Positions 8,126-17,058 of a stretch of 64,000 bases of DNA are shown one piece after another. The notes beneath the pieces were generated by a model. That model was not told where the DNA came from. It was given only the letters and a program-made list of their open reading frames with translations, and did not search any database. Made by a program: the position numbers and the translations under genes. Each line of letters begins with the position of its first letter. Position 1 is the stretch's first letter. The DNA lies in contig NZ_CP170485.1 of the NCBI RefSeq assembly GCF_052055585.1, positions 2,170,001-2,234,000 on the forward strand. The letters run 5' to 3'. The DNA comes from Oceanicaulis sp052055585 (GTDB lineage: Bacteria; Pseudomonadota; Alphaproteobacteria; Caulobacterales; Maricaulaceae).

Positions 8126-8905
8126 TCACCCCGCCCACAACCCGCAGCGCTTGAGGTCGCCCATGCGTTCCTCCGGCGCGTAGACCGTGTTCTCGCGCCC
8201 CTGCACGCCGGGGCGCAGGCGGGCGCCGTCAAAGGCGGCGCGGGTATAGCCCAGCTCCGAGGTCAAAAGCTGATCGGCGTCGGCGTTTGATTGCATCAGG
8301 ATCAATGGGCGGCAGCGTTTGAGCGTGTCTTTCGCGCCGCGCACCACGGCGTCAAACCAGCCCGGCGCGTCGATCTTAATGAAGCCCGGCTGCAGATTGA
8401 GCATGTCGAGGGTGAAGGTGCGCGCCTCACCCGCCATCATTTCAAAGCGGTCCGGATCAAACCCCGCCACGGTCTCATCACTCAGCCAGGTGCGCGACTG
8501 ATCAGGATCAAACGAGGCCAGCCCGTCATACACAAAGCCGCGATAGACCGGCACATAGAGCCGCCGCGCCTCGTCCCTGTCGCTCAGCCCGCAGGCATAG
8601 ACCGCGAGCGCGGGATCATCGTCAAACAGGGTCGCCAGCCCCGTCGCCAGATGCACATTGGGTTCAAAGGCATGGATCAGGGCGTTGGGCTGGTAGAGGC
8701 GGATCGCATCCACGCTCTGGCCGCGATGGGCGCCCACATCGATGAAGACCTCGCCCGGATCGGGTCGCCAGCGCGACAGGAGGGAGAATTCGGCTTCAAA
8801 CGGGCGCCGCAGCGTGCGGCGCATGAAGCGCTGAACGCTGGCCTTGGCGTCCACCAGCGCCGGGAACCGGCTCTGTAAGGCGCGGATATGGGTATCGATC
8901 GACAT
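8126..8905 (-). CDS. FkbM-family methyltransferase
   Basis: 259 residues. Start set at ATG 8905 because GGAGG lies 5 bp upstream; a GTG at 8920 would add five residues but lacks a ribosome site. SAM-dependent methyltransferase fold: motif I VFIDVGAHRGQSVDAI, motif II IHAFEPN, and the post-motif FIKIDAPGWFDAVVRGAK. In typical FkbM proteins the last block reads KIDVEGxE; the changes here may alter the substrate site. FkbM enzymes O-methylate sugars and polyketides, often surface polysaccharides. It lies on the opposite strand, in the middle of a lipid A cluster and beside a tyrosine phosphatase, so a surface-glycan role is plausible but not shown. Confidence 0.85.
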   Translation of the reverse strand: MSIDTHIRALQSRFPALVDAKASVQRFMRRTLRRPFEAEFSLLSRWRPDPGEVFIDVGAHRGQSVDAIRLYQPNALIHAFEPNVHLATGLATLFDDDPALAVYACGLSDRDEARRLYVPVYRGFVYDGLASFDPDQSRTWLSDETVAGFDPDRFEMMAGEARTFTLDMLNLQPGFIKIDAPGWFDAVVRGAKDTLKRCRPLILMQSNADADQLLTSELGYTRAAFDGARLRPGVQGRENTVYAPEERMGDLKRCGLWAG

Positions 8906-8955
8906 GCTCGCCTCCTGCACCCCAAGGATGCAAGCGACGAGCCATCAACCCCAAG

Positions 8956-9618
8956 CTATTCGCGGCGCAGGATTTTCTCGGTCAGGGCCGAGCCCCACCA
9001 GCTGGCCATGAAGCCGTCATGGCACGCCTGGCGGTCATACTCGGTACGCACCCAGTCCAGAAACGCGATCGGCGATTGCGCATTTCTCTGACGATAGAGG
9101 TCAAAGAAATGATCGAGCATGCCGGTCTTGCCCTGCTTGATATGGCCGTATTTGAACGAGAGTTGCTGGACGGCCTCCTCGAACGGGGCCTTCTCGTGCA
9201 ACAGCTTGTACATCACCGCCACGATGCCCGCCCGGTCCGCGCCGGACTTGCAGTGCATGAAGGCGGGATAGGCGATCTCGTCGAAGACTTTGATCAGATG
9301 CTCGATGCGCTCCACATAGGGCGCCTCGCGCGAGCCCCAGGGCAGGTCGACGATATCCAGGCCGATCTGCTCGCAGGTGAAATGCTCAAGGTCGTAGTAA
9401 TGACGCCCCGGCTGCGTGCCGCGCAGATTGAGGATCGTCTTGAACCCCATATCCTTGAGCTCCTGCAGGCGTTTGGGGCTTGGCTGATTGCCCCGCCACA
9501 TCTCGCCGCCCACGCGGTGCATGTTGTGAAAGCGCTGGCGCAGCACGCCATGATCGCCCCACATGAGGCCCTTCATCGCGCGCTTGTAATCGACCGGGTC
9601 GTTCAGATCATAACTCAT
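8956..9618 (-). CDS. Tyrosine / dual-specificity phosphatase-like protein
   Basis: 220 residues with the cysteine-phosphatase P-loop HCKSGADRAG: nucleophile Cys123 and Arg129 of C-x5-R. Upstream, LNLRGTQPGRHYYDLE and IVDLPWGSREAP are characteristic of the bacterial DSP-like group, whose general-acid loop precedes the P-loop. No signal peptide or membrane segment; cytoplasmic. Members dephosphorylate phosphotyrosine proteins or phosphoinositide-like lipids. It is followed 50 bp later by the FkbM gene on the same strand and probably shares its transcript. Divergent from the DUF374 acyltransferase gene, with about 110 bp between starts. Confidence 0.87.
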   Translation of the reverse strand: MSYDLNDPVDYKRAMKGLMWGDHGVLRQRFHNMHRVGGEMWRGNQPSPKRLQELKDMGFKTILNLRGTQPGRHYYDLEHFTCEQIGLDIVDLPWGSREAPYVERIEHLIKVFDEIAYPAFMHCKSGADRAGIVAVMYKLLHEKAPFEEAVQQLSFKYGHIKQGKTGMLDHFFDLYRQRNAQSPIAFLDWVRTEYDRQACHDGFMASWWGSALTEKILRRE

Positions 9619-9728
9619 GGCGGGCTGAAGTAAGGCGCTTGAGCGCGGCTTGCAATGGCTTCGCGCGTGCGATTGACGCGCACGGAATGCTTGACGGATC
9701 GCCCCGGGGCGGCGATCCAGCGAAGACC

Positions 9729-10469
9729 ATGTTGAAGTCCATTGTCTCTTCCGCGCCGGTTCAGGCGCTGATCGCCGCCCTGCTGGCGGGCTATATGAGC
9801 CTTGTCAAAGCCACCACACGCTGGGACGTGCGCGGGCTCGAGCACGCCCAGCCGGTCTGGGACAGCGGCGACGGGGTGATCGGCTGCGTCTGGCATGGCC
9901 GCATCCTGATGACCATCGCGGCCTGGCCCAAACGCGTGCAGCCGCCCGCCATCCTGATCTCGCGCTCGCGCGAAGGCGATGTAGTGACCAAGGTCGCCCG
10001 GCATCACAAGGTCGGCGTGGTGCGCGGCTCCTCACGCAACAAGAACAAGACCAAGGAAAAAGGCGGGCTCAGCGCCTTTCGGGAAATGGTTCGCTGGGTC
10101 GAGGGCGGCGGCTGCATGGCGCTGACGCCGGACGGTCCGCGCGGCCCGCGCATGCGCGCCGGGCTGGGCGCCATCAAGCTCGGCCGCGCCACGGGCGCCC
10201 CGCTTCTGGGGCTGGGTTGGTCCACCTCGAACGCCATCCTGTTCAAGAGTTGGGACCGCTTCATGCTGCCGCTGCCCTTTGGCAAGGGCGTCATCGTCTG
10301 GACCGAGCCGGTCCTGATCCCTAAGGACGCTGACAAGGCCGCGCTCGAAACCGCCCGCGCCACGCTGGAAGCGCGCATGATCACGGCGAATATGGAAGCC
10401 GATCTCGCCTGCCGCGGGGAAGCCATCACCGCCGCGCCGAAGCCGGACGACCAGAAGGACGCGGCATGA
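9729..10469 (+). CDS. DUF374-type lysophospholipid acyltransferase
   Basis: 246 residues from ATG 9729; upstream in-frame starts (TTG 9639, ATG 9687) would add residues without family character. One N-terminal membrane segment (VQALIAALLAGYMSLV). Then the DUF374 pattern: CVWHGRILM with the catalytic-type His, ILISRSREGDVV, GVVRGSSRN, and the second acyltransferase block LTPDGPRGPRMRAGLGAIKLG. From memory, DUF374 genes directly precede waaA in many alphaproteobacteria, and members have been linked to very-long-chain acylation of lipid A; the substrate here is inferred. The TGA stop overlaps the waaA ATG (ATGA), so it is translationally coupled. Confidence 0.88.
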   Translation: MLKSIVSSAPVQALIAALLAGYMSLVKATTRWDVRGLEHAQPVWDSGDGVIGCVWHGRILMTIAAWPKRVQPPAILISRSREGDVVTKVARHHKVGVVRGSSRNKNKTKEKGGLSAFREMVRWVEGGGCMALTPDGPRGPRMRAGLGAIKLGRATGAPLLGLGWSTSNAILFKSWDRFMLPLPFGKGVIVWTEPVLIPKDADKAALETARATLEARMITANMEADLACRGEAITAAPKPDDQKDAA

Positions 10470-11740
10470 GCGCGCCGGGCCTGTCGCTCTATCGTCTGGC
10501 CGCAAGCGCGCTGAAACCCGCCGCGGGCTGGCTTCTGAACAAGCGCGCCCGCGATGGCAAGGAAGACCCGGCCCGCCTGAATGAACGCCGGGGCGACGCG
10601 CAAATACTGCGCCCTCAAGGCCAGCTCATCTGGATTCACGCCGCCAGCGTCGGGGAAAGCCAGATGGCGCTGACGGTCGCCGAAGCGCTGCTCGCCCGGC
10701 ATGAAAACGCCCATGTGCTGATCACATCAGGCACCCTCACCTCGGCCAGCCTGATTGCGCGGCGCGGGCTGGATCGCCTGATCCACCAGTTTCCACCTGT
10801 AGATGCGCCAGACTGGGTGAACGCCTTTCTGGATCACTGGCGGCCTGATCTCGCCGTCTTCACTGAAAGCGAGCTGTGGCCGAACCTGATCCTCGCCGCC
10901 AAGGCGCGCGGCGTGCCGCTAGCGCTAATGAATGCGCGGATGAACCGCAAATCGCTAGAGGGCTGGGCCCGCTGGCCCGGCAGCGCGAAAACCCTTCTGG
11001 GCGCGTTTGACTGGATTGGCGCCGCGGACCAGCGCACGGCGGACGGGTTGTCACGCCTGATCGGCTGCCCCGTCGAGAAAGCGGGCAATCTCAAGCTGGA
11101 ATGCGGCCTGCCCGCGCCCGATCCGGAAGCCTTGAAAGCGGCGCAGGACGCCATTGGCGAGCGCCCGGTCTTTGTCGCGGCCAGCACCCATGAGGGCGAG
11201 GAAGCCCTGATCGCAGCGGCCCATGTCGAGATCCTGAAATCCCGACCGGACGCCCTGATGATCCTCGCGCCGCGCCATCCCGAGCGCGCCGAAGCGGTAG
11301 CGGCGGTTCTGAACGAACACGGCTTGCCCCAAGCCCGCCGCTCACAGCGCGAAACGCCGGACGGCAAGCCGGTCTGGCTGGCCGACACGCTGGGCGAGAT
11401 GGCGCTGTGGTATGGGTTGTGCCCGGTGGCGGTGATTGCGGGCAGCTTCAAGCCCGGCATTGGCGGACATAACCCGATCGAGGCGAGCCGCGCAGGCGCT
11501 CTGGTCATCACCGGGCCTCATGTGGACAGTTTTTCCGATGTCTATGGCGTCTATGACGCCCATGAAGCGCGCCTGATTGCAGAGACCGCCGAAAGCCTTG
11601 CCCGGGATGTCGTCACCTGCTGGCAGGGCCGCGCCTTGCATGTCCGCGATGCGCTTGCGGCGTTAAACGCCTTGCCGGGCGGGGCCTTGCCCCTCACCCT
11701 GTCTCACCTGAACCGGCTTCTCGACCAAGGACGGCCCTGA
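10466..11740 (+). CDS. waaA: 3-deoxy-D-manno-octulosonic acid (Kdo) transferase
   Basis: 424 residues, the usual length for WaaA (KdtA, GT30). It transfers Kdo from CMP-Kdo to the lipid A precursor at the inner membrane. Seen: N-terminal membrane anchor region, IWIHAASVGESQMA with the catalytic Glu, LITSGTLTSASL, FTESELWPNLI, ALMNARM, FVAASTHEGEE, APRHPERAEAV and the sugar-nucleotide site PGIGGHNPIEASRAG near the C-terminus. Overlaps the gene before by 4 bp and the gene after by 1 bp (TGATG), giving a tight acyltransferase-waaA-lpxK operon. Confidence 0.96.
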   Translation: MSAPGLSLYRLAASALKPAAGWLLNKRARDGKEDPARLNERRGDAQILRPQGQLIWIHAASVGESQMALTVAEALLARHENAHVLITSGTLTSASLIARRGLDRLIHQFPPVDAPDWVNAFLDHWRPDLAVFTESELWPNLILAAKARGVPLALMNARMNRKSLEGWARWPGSAKTLLGAFDWIGAADQRTADGLSRLIGCPVEKAGNLKLECGLPAPDPEALKAAQDAIGERPVFVAASTHEGEEALIAAAHVEILKSRPDALMILAPRHPERAEAVAAVLNEHGLPQARRSQRETPDGKPVWLADTLGEMALWYGLCPVAVIAGSFKPGIGGHNPIEASRAGALVITGPHVDSFSDVYGVYDAHEARLIAETAESLARDVVTCWQGRALHVRDALAALNALPGGALPLTLSHLNRLLDQGRP

Positions 11741-12750
11741 TGCGAGCCCCGCCTTTCTGGGATGATACAGCGCCGCGCAGTTCGGCGGCTCTGACGCGCG
11801 CCCTCCTGTCGCCGCTGGGGGCGATCTACGCCTGGGCCGGGGCGCGCCGCATCCGCACCACCACGCCTGCCCCTGCGCCGGCGCCCGTCATCTGCGTGGG
11901 CAATCTCACCGTGGGCGGGGTGGGCAAGACGCCCGTCACCGCCGCCCTGATGCGCGCCGCGCACCAGAAGGGGCTCAAGGCCGCAGGCCTCAGCCGGGGC
12001 TGGGGCGGCAAGCTCGCAGGTCCGGTCCGGGTTGATCCCAAGCTTCATTCCGTCGCCGATGTGGGCGATGAGCCGCTTTTGCTGTCGCGCCTCGCGCCGG
12101 TCTATGTCTCCCGCCATCGCCCCGAAGGCGCGAAACTGGCCGCCGATGAAGGCGCCGATGTCATCATCATGGATGACGGGCACCAGAACCCCAGCCTTGA
12201 AAAGACGCTCTCCATCGTCGTCGTGGACGCCGTATCGGGCTGGGGGCCGGGCACGATCTTTCCGGCCGGCCCGTTGCGCGAACCGGTGAAGGACGGGCTT
12301 GCGCGCGCGGACGCGGTGATCGTGATGTGCCCCAGCGCGGATTTCACGCCCGACCTTGAAAAGCTCCAGCTCTCAGATCTCGAGATCCCGGTGCTCACCG
12401 CCTGGCTCGCGCCTGAAGCCGCCCCGCCGTCGGGGCCGCTACTGGCGTTTGCGGGCATTGGCCGCCCGCAGAAATTCTATGACGCGCTGGAAGCCGCGGG
12501 CGGGACTTTGGCGGACACCGCGAGCTTTCCCGACCATCACGCCTTCACCCGCGGCGAGATCGACAGCCTTGCCGATCTTGCTGAAAGCCATAACGCCACC
12601 CTCATCACCACCGAGAAGGACCATGTGCGTCTGCCCGGCGGGGTGAAGGGCTCGGTCACCGCCTGGCCCGTGCGCGCCGTCTTCCGCGAGGAAGCCCGGC
12701 TGGACGCCCTTCTGGATCAGGCGATGGATTCCTTCGCCGCCAGACCTTAA
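11740..12750 (+). CDS. lpxK: Tetraacyldisaccharide 4'-kinase
   Basis: 336 residues. LpxK phosphorylates the 4' position of the lipid A disaccharide at the inner membrane. Walker A is the LpxK form GNLTVGGVGKTP at residues 54-65; further family blocks are LSRGWGGKL, VGDEPLLL, the metal/catalytic region IIMDDGHQNPSL, and FPAGPLREP. The N-terminus APPFWDD is also typical. Coupled to waaA by TGATG and followed after 9 bp by an lpxL-like gene, so Kdo transfer, 4'-phosphorylation and acylation genes lie in one transcript. Confidence 0.97.
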   Translation: MRAPPFWDDTAPRSSAALTRALLSPLGAIYAWAGARRIRTTTPAPAPAPVICVGNLTVGGVGKTPVTAALMRAAHQKGLKAAGLSRGWGGKLAGPVRVDPKLHSVADVGDEPLLLSRLAPVYVSRHRPEGAKLAADEGADVIIMDDGHQNPSLEKTLSIVVVDAVSGWGPGTIFPAGPLREPVKDGLARADAVIVMCPSADFTPDLEKLQLSDLEIPVLTAWLAPEAAPPSGPLLAFAGIGRPQKFYDALEAAGGTLADTASFPDHHAFTRGEIDSLADLAESHNATLITTEKDHVRLPGGVKGSVTAWPVRAVFREEARLDALLDQAMDSFAARP

Positions 12751-12759
12751 GTCAGTGCC

Positions 12760-13674
12760 ATGTCAGATCTCATGAAATCCATCAGCTTCCGCGCCGAAGC
12801 GCTCGGCTGGGACGCCTATCAGGGCCTGTTCCGCTCCATGGGGCTGGAGCGCGCCTCTAATTATGGCGCGAAGCTTCTGCGTACGCTGGGCCCGAAAGTG
12901 TCCGTCCATCACGTCGCGCGGGTGAACATGCAGATCGCCTTCCCCGAAGCGTCCGAGCGGGAGCTCGATGGGCTTCTGGACGCCATGTGGGATAATTTCG
13001 GACGGCTGGTCGGCGAGTTTCCGAACACCCACCGCTTTGATTTCAGCCCGACCAGCGACCAGATCGAAGTCGAAGGCGAGGAGATCCTGGCCGAGCTTGA
13101 CCGTCAGGGTCAGCCCGCGGTGCTGATCGGCGGGCATTTTGCGAACTGGGAATTGATGGCAGCGGTGATCGTGCGTCACCTCAAGGATTGCCGGATCACC
13201 TATCGCCACGCCAACAACCCCTTGATCGACCAACGCATCATCGACCAGCGCAAGGCCTATGGCATCAACATCCTCGCCCCCAAGGGCGGGCATGGCGCCA
13301 AGGAATTGATGCAGGCGCTGAAATCGGGCGCCTCGGTTGCGCTGATGAACGATCAGAAGATGAATGACGGCATCGCCGCGCCCTTCTTCGGCCGTATGGC
13401 GATGACCGCGCCCGGCCCCGCCCGCATGGCGTTGCGCTATGACTGCCCGCTGGTGCCCATGTCGATCCGGCGCAAGGATGGCGCCCGCTTCAAGGTGACG
13501 ATCTACGAGCCGCTGGCCAAGCCTGACGGTCAGGGCGCCGACGCCATCCTTGAGACCGTCACCACCATCAACCGCTTCATCGAAGACCGCATCCGCGAAG
13601 CTCCCAGCCAATGGTTCTGGGTGCACCGCCGGTTCGAGAAGCCGCTCTACAAGCAGGCGAAGGCGGAGGGGTAA
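12760..13674 (+). CDS. Lauroyl/myristoyl-type lipid A acyltransferase (LpxL/HtrB family)
   Basis: 304 residues of the LpxL/LpxM family, which transfers secondary acyl chains from acyl-ACP to Kdo2-lipid IVA. Catalytic motif HX4E is present as H126-FANW-E131 in GGHFANWE, in place of the common HX4D/E form. Other conserved parts: RVNMQIAFPEAS, ITYRHANNPLID, LMNDQKMNDGIAAPFFGRMAMT and the C-terminal PSQWFWVHRRF. No cleavable signal peptide; peripheral or singly anchored inner membrane. Starts 9 bp after lpxK. Which acyl chain it adds, lpxL- or lpxM-like, cannot be told from sequence alone. Confidence 0.92.
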   Translation: MSDLMKSISFRAEALGWDAYQGLFRSMGLERASNYGAKLLRTLGPKVSVHHVARVNMQIAFPEASERELDGLLDAMWDNFGRLVGEFPNTHRFDFSPTSDQIEVEGEEILAELDRQGQPAVLIGGHFANWELMAAVIVRHLKDCRITYRHANNPLIDQRIIDQRKAYGINILAPKGGHGAKELMQALKSGASVALMNDQKMNDGIAAPFFGRMAMTAPGPARMALRYDCPLVPMSIRRKDGARFKVTIYEPLAKPDGQGADAILETVTTINRFIEDRIREAPSQWFWVHRRFEKPLYKQAKAEG

Positions 13675-13688
13675 GCCCCCAACAGCCT

Positions 13689-13791
13689 GAATTCCCGGGC
13701 GAGCGGAGCGAAGACCCGGGACCTCCCTCCACGTTAAGCGCCTCATCCTGATGGAGGCCCCGGCTCTGCGCTGCGCTTGGCCGGGGTTTCA
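13689..13791 (+). repeat. Intergenic repeat family A, copy 2 (terminator-like hairpin)
   Basis: Second copy of the element at 7805-7906, same orientation, starting 15 bp after the acyltransferase stop. Ends are near-identical (GAATTCCCGGGCGAGC...GGCCGGGGTTTCA) and the middle differs. The distal stem CCCCGGC/GCCGGGG followed by TTTC could end the lpx transcript. It lies between convergent genes (acyltransferase and M23 peptidase). Confidence 0.85.
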
Positions 13792-13796
13792 GCGAT

Positions 13797-14663
13797 TTAC
13801 CGCAAGCCGCTCGGGTCAACCTCGAGCGCTTCGGCGGGGTCGATATAGCGATTGTGCCATTTGATGCGCCAGTCCAGATGCGCCCCGGTGGAGCGACCGC
13901 CTGAGCCGACCTCGCCAATCACCTCGCCCTGGGCGACTTGCTGACCGACTTCCACGTTCACAGCGCCCAGATGCAGGAAGGCGCTGGTCAGGCCTTGGCC
14001 GTGATCGACGAAGATCAGCCCGCCTTCATAATACATGTCAGGATCGGCCAGCGTCACGACGCCCGCGGCGGGCGCGACGACCGGCGTGCCGCCCGGCGCC
14101 GCGATATCGATGCCATAGTGGGGCCGGCGCGGTTCGCCATTATAAAAGCGCTGGCTGCCATAGACGCCCGTCAAACGGCCTTCGACCGGCATGATGAAGG
14201 CGCTGGCGAAGCCCTCCCCCGTCCAGCGCGAGGTATAGGCGTTGCGCTTTTCCCGGCCCTCGGCGCGGATGCGTTCGAGCACCTCTTCAGGCGGGGTGAC
14301 ATATTCCTGCGGCACGCCCTCGATGCGCTGGATGTCATACTCGCGCTGCTGGACGCTGATTGTCTCTTCATAGCGGCCATCGGGCAGAGCCACGGTGAGC
14401 GTGGTTTGGGCTTCGGCGTCCCGGTCATGGCCCAGCACGACCCAGCCTTCATCATCGGCTTCAACCGTAATGTCGCCAAGCGTGACGCTGGCGCCCGGTC
14501 GTGTCCGGCACACGATCATCGCGCCCTGGCGATGGGTTCCGGCGCAGTTGATCGGCGCAGCGGCGGGCGCCGTCTCCGCGATCAGGGCGGCCATGGGATC
14601 AGCCGCGCCCTCCGGCGCAGCAGCGACGGATTGAACAAGGGCGAGCGCGGCGATCAGAACCAT
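13797..14663 (-). CDS. M23-family metallopeptidase, exported
   Basis: 288 residues from ATG 14663, which opens a good signal peptide (MVLIAALALVQSVAA); longer in-frame starts bury it. LytM/M23 domain at about 155-280. Zinc-site residues: His182 and Asp186 in PHYGID, and His262 in GAHLDWRIKW. In the usual HLH motif the second His is a ligand; here it is Asp264, a variant I recall in other alphaproteobacterial M23 proteins, so activity is likely but the ligand set differs. The region from 40 to 150 looks like an all-beta N-terminal domain. Expected to cut or bind peptidoglycan cross-links in the periplasm. Followed upstream by DUF2093 on the same strand, 16 bp between. Confidence 0.9.
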   Translation of the reverse strand: MVLIAALALVQSVAAAPEGAADPMAALIAETAPAAAPINCAGTHRQGAMIVCRTRPGASVTLGDITVEADDEGWVVLGHDRDAEAQTTLTVALPDGRYEETISVQQREYDIQRIEGVPQEYVTPPEEVLERIRAEGREKRNAYTSRWTGEGFASAFIMPVEGRLTGVYGSQRFYNGEPRRPHYGIDIAAPGGTPVVAPAAGVVTLADPDMYYEGGLIFVDHGQGLTSAFLHLGAVNVEVGQQVAQGEVIGEVGSGGRSTGAHLDWRIKWHNRYIDPAEALEVDPSGLR

Positions 14664-14679
14664 GAGAGCTATCCTATCC

Positions 14680-14940
14680 CTATCCGGGTTTTTGCTGCTT
14701 GGCGGAGCCGGGGCCCTGATAGACCTCGCGCCAGCGCGCGGTGGCTGCGTTGGCGTCAAGATACGCTTCCTGCAGCTCGGCGGACCAGTAACGCAGATTG
14801 TTCAGCGAGATTTTCTCACCCGTCACCGCGCATTTCACATACGCGCCGGGCTTGAGGATCATGAAATCGGCATCGCCGAATTCCAGCGTGGCTTCGCCCG
14901 CGAAATCACGATCAAAGGAGGGCAAATCAGTATCGGTCAT
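14680..14940 (-). CDS. DUF2093 domain-containing protein
   Basis: 86 residues matching DUF2093: strand-rich start with FMILKPGAYVKCAVTGEKI followed by LNNLRYWSAELQEAYLDA. Function unknown; soluble, no export signal. In alphaproteobacteria it commonly sits between lpxK and mutL, from memory, and here it is in that interval though on the opposite strand. Divergent from mutL with about 90 bp between starts, and likely cotranscribed with the M23 gene. Confidence 0.88.
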   Translation of the reverse strand: MTDTDLPSFDRDFAGEATLEFGDADFMILKPGAYVKCAVTGEKISLNNLRYWSAELQEAYLDANAATARWREVYQGPGSAKQQKPG

Positions 14941-15032
14941 GATGCTTTCCTATCACGAGAGCCTTGGAAAGCGGAAGACGGCAAACAGCGCTGCGCCTTG
15001 ACCGACTCACACCCGCTCGCGAGTTTGGTTTC

Positions 15033-16949
15033 ATGACCCTGATCCGCCGCCTGTCACCCGAAACCGTCAACCGCATCGCCGCCGGCGAAGTGGTCGAGCG
15101 CCCCGCCAGCGCCGTCAAGGAGCTGGTGGAAAACGCGCTCGATGCGGGCGCGCAACGCATCGACATCCGTATCGAGGGCGGCGGGCTGACCCGCATCGTC
15201 ATCGAGGATGACGGCTCGGGCATGGATGCCGAAGGGCTGGAAACCGCCATCGAGCGGCACGCCACGTCCAAGCTGCCCGTGGGCGAGGACGGTCAGGATG
15301 ATCTTCTGAACATCCATTCCATGGGCTTTCGCGGCGAGGCCCTGCCCTCCATCGGCTCGGTCGCGCGCCTCAACATCACCACTCAGGATGAAGAACTGGG
15401 CGGCGCGTGGGAGTTATCCGTCGAGGGCGGAACTAAATCCGGTCCCCGTCCCGCCCCCTCGCTGGGCCGTCGCGGCACGCGGGTGGAAGTGTGTGATCTG
15501 TTCTACGCCACGCCTGCGCGGCTCAAATTTCTCAAATCCGAGCGCGCGGAAAGCACCGCCGTCGCCGATGTGATCAAGCGTCTCGCTCTGGCGCGTCCCG
15601 ATGTGGGCTTCTTCCTGACCGTCGATGGCCGCGCGCGCGTCTCCGCGCCTGCCGAGAGCACACAGGATCGCGATGAAGCGCGGCGCGGGCGCCTGTCGTC
15701 CATTCTGGGCGCAGACTTTGGCGAGAACGCGCTCGTCATCGATCAGGAGCGCGAGGGCGTGCACCTGACGGGGCTCGCCAGCCTGCCCACCTATAATCGC
15801 GGTTCGAACCAGCACCAGTTCCTGTTCGTCAATGGCCGCCCGGTCAAAGACAAGCTGATCGTCGGCGCGGTGCGCGGCGCCTATCAGGATTTTCTCGCCC
15901 GCGACCGGCACCCGGTCGTCGCGCTCTATGTGGACCTGCCCTCGAGCCATGTGGATGTGAACGTCCATCCCGCCAAGGCCGAGGTGCGCTTTCGCGATTC
16001 CGGGCTGGTGCGCGGTCTGATCGTGGGCGCGCTGCGTCATGCGCTGGCGGGGGCGGGACATCGCGCCTCCACCACCGTCGCCGGCTATGCGCTTGGCCGC
16101 GCCCGCCCCGAAGGCGCGCCGACCCACGCCCTTCCCCTGACCCGTGGCAGCTCGATCTCCAGCGGCTGGACGAACCGGCCCTCCCCGGCCTGGGAAAACC
16201 AGCTCAGCGAGCATCACGAGACCTCGGGCTATGGCTATGGCGAATCCCAATCCGGGCCGTCCCAATATGGGCGCGGCGATCTCGCGCCGGGCATGTCCGC
16301 CCGCACCGAGCCGTCCTATGGCGGCGAACCGGCGGACGGCGCCTCTGCGCCCGAAGCGCATACGCCGGACTATCCGCTGGGCGTCGCCCGCGCGCAGGTG
16401 CACGCCACCTATGTGATCGCCCAGACCGAGGACGGGCTCGTCATTGTCGATCAGCACGCTGCCCATGAGCGTCTGGTCTATGAGCGCATGAAGAAACAGC
16501 TCGCAGATACGGGCGTGGCGCGACAAGCCTTGCTGGTGCCTGAAATCGTCGAGCTTGATGAGGCCGAGGCGCGCCGCGTGCTCGACCGCGCCGACCAGCT
16601 CGCCGAGCTGGGCCTTGTGATCGAACCGTTCGGCCCCGGCGCGCTGGCTGTGCGTGAAACCCCCGCCCTTCTCAAACGTCTCGATGTACAGGGCCTGATC
16701 CGCGATCTGGCTGACGAGATCGCCGAATATGACGAAGCGCTGTCGCTGAAGGAAAAGCTCGAAGAGGTGGTGGGCACCATGGCCTGCCACGGCTCGGTGC
16801 GCTCGGGTCGACGCCTGACGGGCGATGAAATGAACGCCCTCTTGCGCGAGATGGAAGCCACGCCCCATTCGGGCCAGTGCAATCATGGCCGCCCCACCTA
16901 TGTGGAGCTCAAACTGGCCGACATCGAACGCCTGTTCGGGCGGCGTTAG
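15033..16949 (+). CDS. mutL: DNA mismatch repair protein MutL, endonuclease type
   Basis: 638 residues from ATG 15033; an upstream in-frame start (14964) would add 23 unconserved residues. N-terminal GHKL ATPase: ELVENALDAGAQ (Mg-ligand Glu/Asn), EDDGSGM, HSMGFRGEALPSI, FVNGRPV. A Pro/Gly/Ser-rich linker spans about residues 355-450. The C-terminal domain has DQHA-x2-E-x4-E from residue 473, plus ACHGSVRSGR and GQCNHGRPTY. These are the motifs of MutL proteins that nick DNA themselves in bacteria without MutH. MutL couples MutS mismatch recognition to strand removal. It ends the conserved envelope/repair gene block. Confidence 0.97.
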   Translation: MTLIRRLSPETVNRIAAGEVVERPASAVKELVENALDAGAQRIDIRIEGGGLTRIVIEDDGSGMDAEGLETAIERHATSKLPVGEDGQDDLLNIHSMGFRGEALPSIGSVARLNITTQDEELGGAWELSVEGGTKSGPRPAPSLGRRGTRVEVCDLFYATPARLKFLKSERAESTAVADVIKRLALARPDVGFFLTVDGRARVSAPAESTQDRDEARRGRLSSILGADFGENALVIDQEREGVHLTGLASLPTYNRGSNQHQFLFVNGRPVKDKLIVGAVRGAYQDFLARDRHPVVALYVDLPSSHVDVNVHPAKAEVRFRDSGLVRGLIVGALRHALAGAGHRASTTVAGYALGRARPEGAPTHALPLTRGSSISSGWTNRPSPAWENQLSEHHETSGYGYGESQSGPSQYGRGDLAPGMSARTEPSYGGEPADGASAPEAHTPDYPLGVARAQVHATYVIAQTEDGLVIVDQHAAHERLVYERMKKQLADTGVARQALLVPEIVELDEAEARRVLDRADQLAELGLVIEPFGPGALAVRETPALLKRLDVQGLIRDLADEIAEYDEALSLKEKLEEVVGTMACHGSVRSGRRLTGDEMNALLREMEATPHSGQCNHGRPTYVELKLADIERLFGRR

Positions 16950-17058
16950 GAGTGGTGAACGCGCAAGCCATTGAACGCGTGCATCAATTTATTTCCTAAC
17001 AAAAGGTTTCGCACCTTGCCCGCCGGGTCCTCATTTTGCATAAGCAGAGCGAGGGACC

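Noticed and set aside
15414..16886. 490-codon minus-strand frame opposite mutL
   Set aside because: Shadow of mutL in a high-GC genome; no motif, no start signal.
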